Below, in pieces: positions 56,677 through 64,000 of a stretch of 64,000 bases of DNA (within the stretch, counting starts at the first letter, position 1; every line of letters begins with the position of its first letter). The notes beneath the pieces are model-generated. The model was not told the DNA's origin. It did no database searches and worked only from the letters and a program-made list of their open reading frames with translations. A program made the position numbers and the translations under genes. This stretch comes from Planctomycetota bacterium (GTDB taxonomy: Bacteria; Planctomycetota; Phycisphaerae; Sedimentisphaerales; Anaerohalosphaeraceae). Where the stretch lies: NCBI GenBank assembly GCA_019456225.1, contig VRUI01000003.1:47830-111829 (forward strand), given 5' to 3'.

Positions 56677-57447
56677 GAACAAGTCGTAGTTGTAAAATTT
56701 GGCTATATGCTGGAAAACCTGAGTATCCACCGGTACTCGCCCGATTATTCGGGCAGTGACAATCCGTGTGGTGCAGACAATCAGCAGGAAAGGCTTTTGT
56801 TCAAATGCTTAATTTAAACGAGGTTCCTGATTCAATCGGTTATTATTTCGCCGGTTTTGTAGATGGTGAAGGAAGTTTTCACTTGACGTTTCGACGTCGT
56901 AAAGACTACAGCCAACCGTGGAAAGTGTCATTATGTCTGAACGTGTCACAAAAAGATAAAGTTATCTTGACACTGTTCAAGCGGCACTTGAAATGCGGGA
57001 CGATCCGCTCAAAAAGCGGGGATGTCTGGATGTATGAAGTGAACAACTTAACAGCTATTTGCGAAAACGTCATACCGTTTTTTAATCGTTATGGTTTTTT
57101 ATCTGCAAAGAAGAAGCGAGATTTTGCCATATTTACTAAGATGGCAGAATTGATGCTGGAAGGCAAGCATCTTCAAAAAGCAGGTATAATCAAACTACTC
57201 GATCTAAGACGTGATATGAACGATGGTGGAAAACGTAAGTACAGCGAATCAGAGATCCTTTTGGAATTTGAATGACAGAATCCTCAGAGACTATACGCCA
57301 AATCCCAGGTTATCGGGAATGATATAGTCCGATCTGCATGGCGACATGCAGAGGTCGGCAGAAATGACCGGCCCGCCTATAGGCATAAAAGGCAAGCTTT
57401 TAATTGGACCAATAAAAGCTCGTTGCTTGTATGGATGTAACAGAATG
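56677..57447 (+). other. Group I self-splicing intron at 23S position 1917 (E. coli numbering)
   Basis: Splits helix 69 between U1917 and the next base. P1: internal guide GTAGTTGT (56686-56693) pairs with 5' exon GTAACTAT (56669-56676), with the conserved G-U at the splice site. P10: GTC (56683-56685) pairs with 3' exon GAC (57448-57450). The last intron base is G (57447). Core motifs Q (AATCAGCAGG, 56779-56788), R (CTCAGAGACTATACG, 57283-57297) and S (AATGATATAGTCC, 57318-57330) are present in order. Encodes a LAGLIDADG protein. Confidence 0.92.
56805..57275 (+). CDS. Intron-encoded LAGLIDADG homing endonuclease
   Basis: 156 residues, one LAGLIDADG motif (YYFAGFVDGEGSFHLTF, near residues 13-29, with the catalytic Asp/Glu), so it should act as a homodimer like I-CreI-type single-motif enzymes. 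Further family features are VSLCLNVSQKDKVILTLFK, TAICENVIPFFNRYGFLSAK and KKRDFAIFTKMAELM. It would cut intronless 23S genes at the L1917 site. The AGGAAAGG ribosome site at 56786-56793 overlaps the conserved Q element, and the frame ends just before element R, so coding sequence occupies the loop between core parts. Confidence 0.9.
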   Translation: MLNLNEVPDSIGYYFAGFVDGEGSFHLTFRRRKDYSQPWKVSLCLNVSQKDKVILTLFKRHLKCGTIRSKSGDVWMYEVNNLTAICENVIPFFNRYGFLSAKKKRDFAIFTKMAELMLEGKHLQKAGIIKLLDLRRDMNDGGKRKYSESEILLEFE

Positions 57448-57959
57448 GACGGTCCTAAGGTAGCGAAGTTCCTTGTCGGGTAAGTTCCGACGTGCATGAA
57501 CGGCGTAACGACTGGAGCACTGTCTCAAGGACGGACTCGGTGAAATTGTAATCGTGGTGAAGATACCACGTACCCGCGGCAAGACGGAAAGACCCCGTGA
57601 ACCTTTACTGTAGCCTGGTATTGATGCCTGGCATATCATGCGTAGGATAGGTGGGAGGCTGTGATCCGGAGCTCTTGGGCTTCGGGGAGCCATCCTTGAA
57701 ATACCACCCTTGCTATGTTAGTCACCTAACTGCGACCCTTGAATCAGGGCGTGGGACCGTGCTAGGTGGGCAGTTTGACTGGGGCGGTCTCCTCCTAAAG
57801 AGTAACGGAGGAGTTCAAAGGTACCCTCAGTGTGGTTGGCAATCACACAAAGAGCGTAAAGGTATAAGGGTGCTTAACTGCAAGACCGATAGGTCGAGCA
57901 GATACGAAAGTAGGACTTAGTGATCCGGTGGTCCCGTGTGGAAGGGCCATCGCTCATCA

Positions 57960-57992
<33 letters not shown>

Positions 57993-58019
57993 GCCTCCGA
58001 GCGTTCATAGCGGCGAGGC

Positions 58020-58060
<41 letters not shown>

Positions 58061-58064
58061 TAGG

Positions 58065-58123
<59 letters not shown>

Positions 58124-58266
58124 GCGTGAGCCAGGTCGGTCCCTATCTGCCGTGGGCGTTTGAATCTTGAAGAGATATTTCCTTAGTACGAGAGGATTGG
58201 GAAGTACTGACCTCTGGTGTACCGGTTGTCCTGCTAGGGGCACCGCCGGGTAGCTAAGTCGGGAAA

Positions 58267-58300
<34 letters not shown>

Positions 58301-58594
58301 ACTCTAAGATAAGGATTCATTGGACTTTGGTCCTGAAGGGCCCTGGAAGACTACCAGGTTGATAGGCTGGGTGTGTAAGTGTAGAGATATTCTAAGCTAA
58401 CCAGTACTAACGCCCGATTACTTGACCATATCAATCATGGGTTGAGTCTCGCATTGACTTGATTTATGTAGGTCGCTCATTCACTTGAGTAAACATCTGT
58501 TATTAACTTTTATAATTGAATACGAACCGATGACGGTTTCCAGGACGGAAAGTTTTTGTCTTGTGTCTTTGTAAATCTCATCGGCGTAACAAAT

Positions 58595-58706
58595 TTCCTG
58601 GTGACTATACTGACGGGGAAACGCCTGATACCATTCCGAACTCAGAAGCTAAGTCCGTCCGGCCGATGATAGTCCGTAAGGGCGAAAGTAGGTGATTGCC
58701 AGGGAT
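58595..58706 (+). rRNA. 5S ribosomal RNA
   Basis: Helix I pairs TTCCTGG (58595-58601) with CCAGGGA (58699-58705). The conserved ACCATTCCGAACTCAGAAG segment and GGCGAAAGTAGG loop are present. About 112 nt, 170 nt downstream of 23S. Confidence 0.93.
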
Positions 58707-58709
58707 TAT

Positions 58710-58740
58710 AAGGGTCTGTACTTAACAGTGCAGACCCTTT
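58710..58740 (+). terminator. Terminator of the rRNA unit
   Basis: AAGGGTCTGTAC (58710-58721) pairs with 58728-58739 with one G-U pair, then TTT-CC. Directly after 5S. Confidence 0.75.
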
Positions 58741-59128
58741 CCTATGCGCTAACATAAACTTACCTAAACCCCCATAAACGGTACCTGGTACAGTTTCTGG
58801 GGGTTTAGGCAATTTGTCACGTTAATAATAATATTTTTTGTAACGTAATCGATTGATTCAGGCAGGTTCGTTGGATATTCGTTATTCCTTGTTCGTTATT
58901 GGATATTCAAAAAATGGTAAGATACGTAGGTTGTGCCGCAGCACACCCAGTTGACTACCGGCTGAACTTAAATTACACGATAAAATCCCAAATTTCCCAT
59001 TGAGCAACCAATTTATCCCGTTTTTAGTAAATTTTTTGTAACGAATTCCCTTTATTGACGTCTATATCTATAGGCACAATAATACAATTGTCTGCAATGA
59101 AATCAAATATTCTTTAGGGAGAAGTCCA
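58741..59128. other. Intergenic region with hairpin and short repeats
   Basis: Holds the long hairpin at 58763-58809 and a GGATATTCGTTATT-type repeat pair (58871-58912) related to 59483-59500. No gene seen. Confidence 0.55.
58763..58809. repeat. Long nested hairpin with CCTAAACCCCC ends
   Basis: Outer stem CCTAAACCCCC (58763-58773) pairs perfectly with 58799-58809; inner AAAC/GTTT and GTACC/GGTAC also pair. The arm GGGGGTTTAGG recurs at 63666-63676. REP-like. Confidence 0.6.
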
Positions 59129-59437
59129 ATGGAAAAAAAACATATGAAAATTACCGGAATTGTTTGTCTTGTGATATCAGCGGTCTGCATATTCATTGCC
59201 GTTGAGCGTTATAACACAAACGCAAAAAATGTTCGCGCAATGAAACAGATGATGAATTACGATTCATCGCCATTGGGCGGCATGATGAAACAAATGACGG
59301 GTGACGTAAAGATAAAAGCCACTACTCCGGTTGCCACAAAATACGCATTATTGTTTGCCGTAATTTCAGGAGTAGGCGGAAGTGTACTGCTGGCAAAAAG
59401 CCAATCCTGTAAAAACGAAGAAGATTCGCTTACTTAA
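59129..59437 (+). CDS. Small membrane protein of unknown function
   Basis: 102 residues with two membrane segments (ITGIVCLVISAVCIFIAV and YALLFAVISGVGGSVLLA) separated by a Met-rich loop (MKQMMNYDSSPLGGMMKQM). Charged ends suggest both termini on the cytoplasmic side. A clear AGGGAG ribosome site precedes ATG 59129. No family recognized; the small DUF3185-type fold (two helices) is one possibility. Confidence 0.6.
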   Translation: MEKKHMKITGIVCLVISAVCIFIAVERYNTNAKNVRAMKQMMNYDSSPLGGMMKQMTGDVKIKATTPVATKYALLFAVISGVGGSVLLAKSQSCKNEEDSLT

Positions 59438-59617
59438 ATGTCGGCCGAACATTGACAGTATAGGAAATACTAGTCGGACGTAGTTGGATATTCGTTATTC
59501 GTTTTTCCGAATTTTGTCAGTAGCCATAAAGCACCCTTAAGCCCATAATGAGTTATTATATTTCCGCAATCAAATCGTGAGAGCTTCAAACCTCATTTCT
59601 TCATTGAGAAATATTAT

Positions 59618-60067
59618 TTGGATACTCTGAAAAATTATAATTGCCGACCATTCAATAATGCATTTGCAGTAACCATGATGGGCCAGCCACTAGCCTGGTT
59701 TGAAGGAACAGGCCTGCCCAAAGAAGCCTTCAATATCGCCCCGACAATAAAGGCATACCAAAAGCACCAGGCCAAAATCCACAAGGGAACAATTCTGCCA
59801 GTAGGCGCCCAGCCCAACGGAACAACATGGACCGGTTTCCAGTCAATCGTAAGCGATAAGGAAGGCTACCTCCTCGTATTCCGCGAGTACAACAAACAAC
59901 AGCAGGCCGAAATGAAACTATACGACCTCGCAGGAAAAATAATAAAATGCAAACAGATATGCGGTCAGGGCAAAGACACCACAATAAAAGTAGACACCGA
60001 AGGCAACGCAACCTTCAAACTGCCCGCAAAACATAACTTCGCATTGTACTTTTACCAGGTACGGTGA
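59618..60067 (+). pseudogene. C-terminal fragment of a glycosidase-like (GH36/alpha-galactosidase-type) gene
   Basis: The 149-codon frame begins in the middle of a protein: NAFAVTMMGQPLAWFEGTGL, KGTILPVGAQPNGTTWTGFQ and FREYNKQQQAEMKLYDLAGK resemble the last part of large GH36-like/alpha-galactosidase proteins, with the closing beta-sheet domain. There is no signal peptide, ribosome site or catalytic part, and the upstream 180 bp hold no matching sequence. It is read as a truncated remnant; assignment to GH36 is from memory of the C-terminal pattern and moderate. Confidence 0.5.
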
Positions 60068-60200
60068 GTCTCTTTTTGGTGTTGGATACCGGTTAGTAAT
60101 ATTTAAGTCGGATTTATTAAAAATCATGCAATAAAAAAGCCTTTAGTGTCGTAATTACTTTATGAATACTTTATGAACAAGGACTTATTTTTATAAGTAT

Positions 60201-60229
60201 TTGCTTTTTTGGACAAATATGTGTATAAT
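60201..60229 (+). promoter_or_regulatory. Promoter of the Gfo/Idh gene
   Basis: TTGCTT (60201-60206), 17-nt spacer, TATAAT (60224-60229). Confidence 0.7.
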
Positions 60230-60291
60230 TTTGCTGTTTAGCCTCTGGCAGATGAGGCACAAATATCACAGATAATTCAAGGAATTTATTT

Positions 60292-61710
60292 ATGTCAAAC
60301 ATCTCACGTCGCCAGTTTGTAAAAAGCACTGCCGCTATAGGCGCAGTATCAGCGATCGGTTTCCCCACTCTTCTTAGTGCAAGGGGCCTAAACGAAAAAC
60401 TTCAGGTAGGTTTCATCGCCACTGGCGGACGGGCCGGGGCTCATACAAGTGTAGCCTATAAAGAAGGCCTCCAGTGCGTCGCTTTCGCTGAAGTTGACAA
60501 AAACCGCTGGCGCAGTGTTCACGGCAAAGAAGGATGGGAAGGCGCAAAAGGATATACCGATTGGCGGAAAGTATTCCAGAATCACGCCAAAGAACTCGAC
60601 GTTGTTTTCGTGGCCACTCCCGACCACACACATTTCGCTCCGTCGATGACAGCAGTTTCGATGGGAATTCACTGCTACACTGAAAAACCGCTGACATGGT
60701 CGGTTAAAGAAGCCCAGCTGCTCGCAGCTGCCTACGCAAAGAACAAAAAGGTCGTAACCCAGATGGGTAACCAGGGCCATAGTGGTTCCGGTTGGCGTAA
60801 GGCTTACGAGTACATCAAGGCCGGCGCGGTCGGCCAGATCAAAGAGTTCCATACCTGGACCGACCGTCCCGTATGGCCGCAGGGCTATGATCGTCCGTCG
60901 TATTCGGATCCGGTTCCTGCCAATCTTGACTGGGACGCCTGGATTGGTTCTGCGGCAAAGCGCCCATATGTTGCCAAGTACCGTGCCGGTGGCGGTGTTC
61001 AGCAAAGACACGTTGGGAGATCTATCTATCATTCGTTCTCGTGGCGAGGCGTTGTGGATTTCGGTTCCGGCGCACTCGGCGACATGGCCTGCCACACAAC
61101 AGACGGTATCTACTCGATCATGAAACCCGGTTACGCTGCTACCGCAGAACCGATCACAATGAACGGTAAAATCGGTGATCAGTGGCCCACAGGTATGGTT
61201 GTAAAAAACACTTACCGTGCAAAAGCCGACCGTCCTGGTTTTACGACTTTCTGGTACGAGGGCAAAGATAAAAATGGCAACCCCTATAAGCCGAAAAACC
61301 CCGAAGAGCTTGAGAGCCAGGGACGCAAACTGTCGAAAACCGGAAATCTGATCATCGGTACCAAAGGTAAAATGGTCGTGTACGGTGATTACTGGGAAAG
61401 CACGTATTTACTTCCGTTATCCAGGCATAAGGAATTCGGCAAACCGAAACAATTGCTCGAACGTTCCCCCGGCCATCACAAAGAATTCTTCATGGCTTGC
61501 AAGGGCGAAAAACCACGCGAGTTCAGCCAGTCAAACTTTAGCTATGCAGGTCCTATGACCGCCAATGTCCAACTCGGCAACCTGGCTACACGTGCAGGCA
61601 AAAAACTCATATTGAACGAAGCAGGCGTCATCACAAACCACCCAGAGGTCAACAAACTCGCATGGCGTGAGCCGAGAAAAGGCTGGGGTCCGCTGGAAAT
61701 GAATATCTAG
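60292..61710 (+). CDS. Exported Gfo/Idh/MocA oxidoreductase with Tat leader
   Basis: 472 residues. Twin-Arg leader SNISRRQFVKSTAAIGAVSA, cofactor region LQVGFIATGGRAGAHTSVA, AEVDKNRWRSVHGK, and the EKP signature YTEKPLTWSVKEAQLL with Lys. Middle: TQMGNQGHSGSGWRKAYEYI and WTDRPVWPQGYDRPSYSDP, a segment common to the planctomycete secreted subfamily. C-terminal sheet domain with VDFGSGALGDMACHTTDGI. Probably a periplasmic sugar dehydrogenase with tightly bound NAD(P). It has its own promoter and no same-strand neighbour; a sulfatase is encoded convergently. Confidence 0.88.
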   Translation: MSNISRRQFVKSTAAIGAVSAIGFPTLLSARGLNEKLQVGFIATGGRAGAHTSVAYKEGLQCVAFAEVDKNRWRSVHGKEGWEGAKGYTDWRKVFQNHAKELDVVFVATPDHTHFAPSMTAVSMGIHCYTEKPLTWSVKEAQLLAAAYAKNKKVVTQMGNQGHSGSGWRKAYEYIKAGAVGQIKEFHTWTDRPVWPQGYDRPSYSDPVPANLDWDAWIGSAAKRPYVAKYRAGGGVQQRHVGRSIYHSFSWRGVVDFGSGALGDMACHTTDGIYSIMKPGYAATAEPITMNGKIGDQWPTGMVVKNTYRAKADRPGFTTFWYEGKDKNGNPYKPKNPEELESQGRKLSKTGNLIIGTKGKMVVYGDYWESTYLLPLSRHKEFGKPKQLLERSPGHHKEFFMACKGEKPREFSQSNFSYAGPMTANVQLGNLATRAGKKLILNEAGVITNHPEVNKLAWREPRKGWGPLEMNI

Positions 61711-62029
61711 ACGCGGACTAAAAAAACGAGTATATAAAGTCTATCGCAGCATGGATAAAAGTGCTTTTCTTTTACCCATGCTGAGGTACTATCTTTGTAA
61801 CCGTTCACGCTTTTTCCTGTTAATCATTCTTGGCTCTCTTTTTTGACGCCGATAACAGGATGATTATAAAATCTTTCTTCTTTTTTTTGCTCATTTTTTT
61901 TAAAAAGCAAAACACCAAAACCAGCCATAAGTTGTATGCTTGTGACTACAAAACACCCAGTGGCGGATTTAATTATCATCTTTTTTTTATCCTGTAATCC
62001 TGTCAAAAAAAACTATGAACGGTTACCGT
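61711..62029. other. Convergent intergenic region with hairpin and inverted repeat
   Basis: Holds the stem-loop 61747-61761/61769-61783 (15-bp stem, one mismatch). An 11-bp inverted repeat, GTAACCGTTCA near 61797 and TGAACGGTTAC near 62015, encloses a TCCTGTAATCCTGTC tract. No convincing gene. Confidence 0.55.
61747..61783. terminator. Stem-loop after the Gfo/Idh gene
   Basis: CAGCATGGATAAAAG pairs with 61769-61783 except for one A-C mismatch. No T tract, so it may be a processing or stability element. Confidence 0.5.
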
Positions 62030-63481
62030 TTATTTACGTTTCCTTGGCGTTTTGCGTTTTGAGGCCTTCGCGCTCAGATCGTATTCCGGGTTGAGTACAG
62101 TTGGTATTGGAGCCTTGGTGTCTTTCTGCCATTTGTCCATTTCCGCGAGAAGTTTCTCAGCCAGTTTGGGCATTTTCTTAACCAGGTTTTTCGTTTCACC
62201 CGGATCGTCTTTTATGTTATACAGTAAAATACTGTTGTCTTCATGAAGCTCGATCAGTTTAAAATCGCCCCGTCGCATAGAGGTCGAAGGCACCCCGCGC
62301 CATCTGTAAGTTCTCCCGCCGGTCAGATCGATAGTAAAACCTCGCCCCGAAAGGTACAGCGGATAATGCCAGAAGATGCTTCGCTCAGGAATGCTTTTTC
62401 CCTTTAAGATCGGCGAGATATCCGCCCCGTCAACCGGTTGAGTCGTCGGCAGCTTCGCTCCGGCGATGCTCGCAAACGTCGGCAGAAAATCAACGCTCGT
62501 GATCGGCGTATCGCTGCTCGTTTTGGGTTTGATCGTTTTCGTCCACCGTATACACGCCGGTACGCGGACACCGCCTTCCAGCAGTGAACCCTTCTCGCCG
62601 CGAAGGGGAGCAAGCTGCGAAACCGCTGTTCTTCCGCCGTTATCGCTGATAAAGATTATCAGGGTATTTTCACCAAGGCCAAGCTCGTCGATCTTCGCGA
62701 CAACCCTCCCGACCGAAGTATCGACCGCCTCGATCATACCCGCATAGACCGGGTTGAAATTCTGTCTTTTGCCCTGGGGAATCTTGTCCAGTTTTTCCTT
62801 ATACTTCTTGACAACATTCTTGCGTGCTCGAATAGGCGTGTGGACATCCCAGTGGCAAAGGTACAGGAAGAACGGCCCCTTCTTGTTATCTTCAATGAAC
62901 TTGATCGCCCGGTCGGTAAGCTGTTCGGCAACGTTAATATTTCCATAGAAACGCCCGCCGGGTCCGCCTTTTCCATTGGAGGAACTGACATCAAAACCCT
63001 GCGTGTCATCGCCAAGATGCCATTTACCAAGTCGCGCTGTAGTGTAACCGGCAGTCTTTAAGACTTCCGGGATGCAGACGAATTTTGGATCAAGCGAATT
63101 TGTGATTGGAAACTGACTAGCGGCCTTTTTTATAAGTTTCTTATCCGTACGGGCTACGGCCGGAACGAGCAGCCGCATGTAATTTATATTGCCTTTTGAT
63201 CTGCCGCCCGGCTGGTAGATCTTGTGCCGCGGAGTATAAGTTCCCGACATTAAACAAGCGCGTGTGGGCGCACAGTTAGGCCCGCAAGTATAGGCGTTGG
63301 TAAAGACCATGCTCTGTGCGGCAAGCTTGTCAATATGCGGAGTCTCGAAGAATTCCGCCCCGGCATATCCAACATCCATCCACCCAAGGTCGTCAGCCAT
63401 AATAAAAACAATATTAGGCTTTTCCCCAAAAGCCGAAACAGAAAGAACCAAAACAATAAAAAGCAACAAAATACGACACAT
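62030..63481 (-). CDS. Secreted sulfatase (arylsulfatase A-like)
   Basis: 483 residues with signal peptide (ILLLFIVLVLSVSAFG). The N-terminal PNIVFIMADDLGWMDVGY holds the metal-binding Asp pair, and CAPTRACLMSGTY (near residue 68) is the C-x-P-x-R motif in which Cys is converted to formylglycine. Later ligands: LGKWHLGDD, FISDNGG and the lysine-rich end KRKTPRKRK. It should hydrolyse sulfate esters of a polysaccharide; substrate unknown. Needs a formylglycine-generating or anSME enzyme, not seen here. Start ATG 63481 follows GAAGGAAA (on the minus strand). Confidence 0.92.
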   Translation of the reverse strand: MCRILLLFIVLVLSVSAFGEKPNIVFIMADDLGWMDVGYAGAEFFETPHIDKLAAQSMVFTNAYTCGPNCAPTRACLMSGTYTPRHKIYQPGGRSKGNINYMRLLVPAVARTDKKLIKKAASQFPITNSLDPKFVCIPEVLKTAGYTTARLGKWHLGDDTQGFDVSSSNGKGGPGGRFYGNINVAEQLTDRAIKFIEDNKKGPFFLYLCHWDVHTPIRARKNVVKKYKEKLDKIPQGKRQNFNPVYAGMIEAVDTSVGRVVAKIDELGLGENTLIIFISDNGGRTAVSQLAPLRGEKGSLLEGGVRVPACIRWTKTIKPKTSSDTPITSVDFLPTFASIAGAKLPTTQPVDGADISPILKGKSIPERSIFWHYPLYLSGRGFTIDLTGGRTYRWRGVPSTSMRRGDFKLIELHEDNSILLYNIKDDPGETKNLVKKMPKLAEKLLAEMDKWQKDTKAPIPTVLNPEYDLSAKASKRKTPRKRK

Positions 63482-64000
63482 ATTATTTTCCTTCTTTTTA
63501 AAATCTTTTCTCTTATATCTCTCTTTTTCTCGTTTTCCTCTGTGGCAAAATAACCGCCAGAAACAAAACGGCCATAAAAAAAGTTGTAAGCAAACTTAAC
63601 AAAACACCCAAATAATTTTTCATTTAATCGTAATCCGAAAATCAAAGACCCCTCGGGTCTTTTCCGGGGGTTTAGGTAAAATAGCATGCTGCAATCCCGT
63701 CCATTTCATTAACTTCCCTTTTTTACAACCCAATTAACAATCTCCCAAATTTGAGCGAAGCGAAATCCCGAAGGGAGTCTACCCGGCAGTAGTGACGGGC
63801 CAAATCTTTATGGGGGACCATAAATTCAAGTTCCAATAAAATCGCGGACTGGACGAATCGGCCTTGCGGTCTCACTCCAGTATTTCCACAATAACAGGAT
63901 ACTATAAAAAGTAAAGAAAAAACCCCCAAAAAACAAACCAAAAAAATCCCCCTATATTTTCAAATCTTTTCTCTGTGTACCTCTTTTTCCGGAGCCTGCC
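63482..64000. other. Window-end intergenic region
   Basis: About 520 bp with no supportable gene. Contains a GACCC-CTC-GGGTC hairpin (about 63648-63660) and the GGGGGTTTAGG repeat arm at 63666-63676. A 72-codon frame at 63723-63941 on the minus strand is doubtful. Confidence 0.5.

Noticed and set aside
61824..62006. 60-codon minus-strand frame with one hydrophobic segment
   Set aside because: Its start lies in a TCCTGTAATCCTGTC repeat tract and no family is visible.
63723..63941. 72-codon minus-strand frame with a lipobox-like VSC
   Set aside because: No ribosome site or homologue was recognized, and the region looks repeat-like. It stays possible but unsupported.

Overview
The window looks like a chromosomal segment of an anaerobic, polysaccharide-degrading planctomycete of the class Phycisphaerae (Sedimentisphaerales-like). 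This is inferred from the gene repertoire: secreted sulfatases, Tat-exported Gfo/Idh/MocA oxidoreductases, DUF1080 and DUF6807 proteins, a dockerin-like secreted protein, a prepilin-type protein, an ECF sigma factor with a long C-terminal extension, and a 23S-5S locus without 16S. No 16S gene is present, so the placement is not proven.

Layout. 1-6.5 kb: NCS1 permease, DUF6807-discoidin protein, Agl23-type membrane protein, CsgG-like lipoprotein, ApbE. 6.7-15.7 kb: a one-carbon block, hdrA(-gltD fusion)-mvhD-hdrC-hdrB-metV-metF, convergent with folD across a terminator; this predicts a heterodisulfide-reductase-linked methylene-THF reductase of a Wood-Ljungdahl methyl branch. 16-24.9 kb: ECF-membrane-sensor protein, secreted dockerin-like protein, prepilin-type protein, Gly/Arg repeat protein, double retropepsin-PDZ protein, orphan DNA methyltransferase and a collapsed sulfatase gene. 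25-33.4 kb: tRNA-Ala(GGC), X-Pro aminopeptidase, guaB, an AT-rich two-gene cassette (DUF488 plus an unknown partner), guaA, dinD. 33.5-38 kb: a three-gene sugar operon (TIM barrel, Gfo/Idh, CE15 esterase) facing a trypsin-like protease. 38-50 kb: CHASE3-PAS histidine kinase, MreB, 3D-domain protein, TIM-DUF1080 fusion, OPT transporter, two small proteins and a glycogen-synthase-like glycosyltransferase.

50.3-51.7 kb is a complete ISKra4-like insertion sequence with 9-bp target duplication and a probable -1 frameshift, followed by a DUF4954 protein. 53.8-58.7 kb is an rRNA unit of tandem promoters, boxA, tRNA-Ile, tRNA-Ala, 23S and 5S. Its 23S gene is split in helix 69 (E. coli U1917) by a 771-nt group I intron encoding a LAGLIDADG protein. 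The last 5 kb hold a small membrane protein, a glycosidase C-terminal fragment, a second Tat-exported Gfo/Idh protein and a sulfatase.

The most notable points are the HdrA-GltD-HdrA fusion in a MetVF operon, the L1917 intron whose P1, P10 and core elements can be read directly, the 16S-less rRNA unit that keeps its spacer tRNAs, and a family of two-hairpin intergenic repeats, one copy of which was hit by the insertion sequence.
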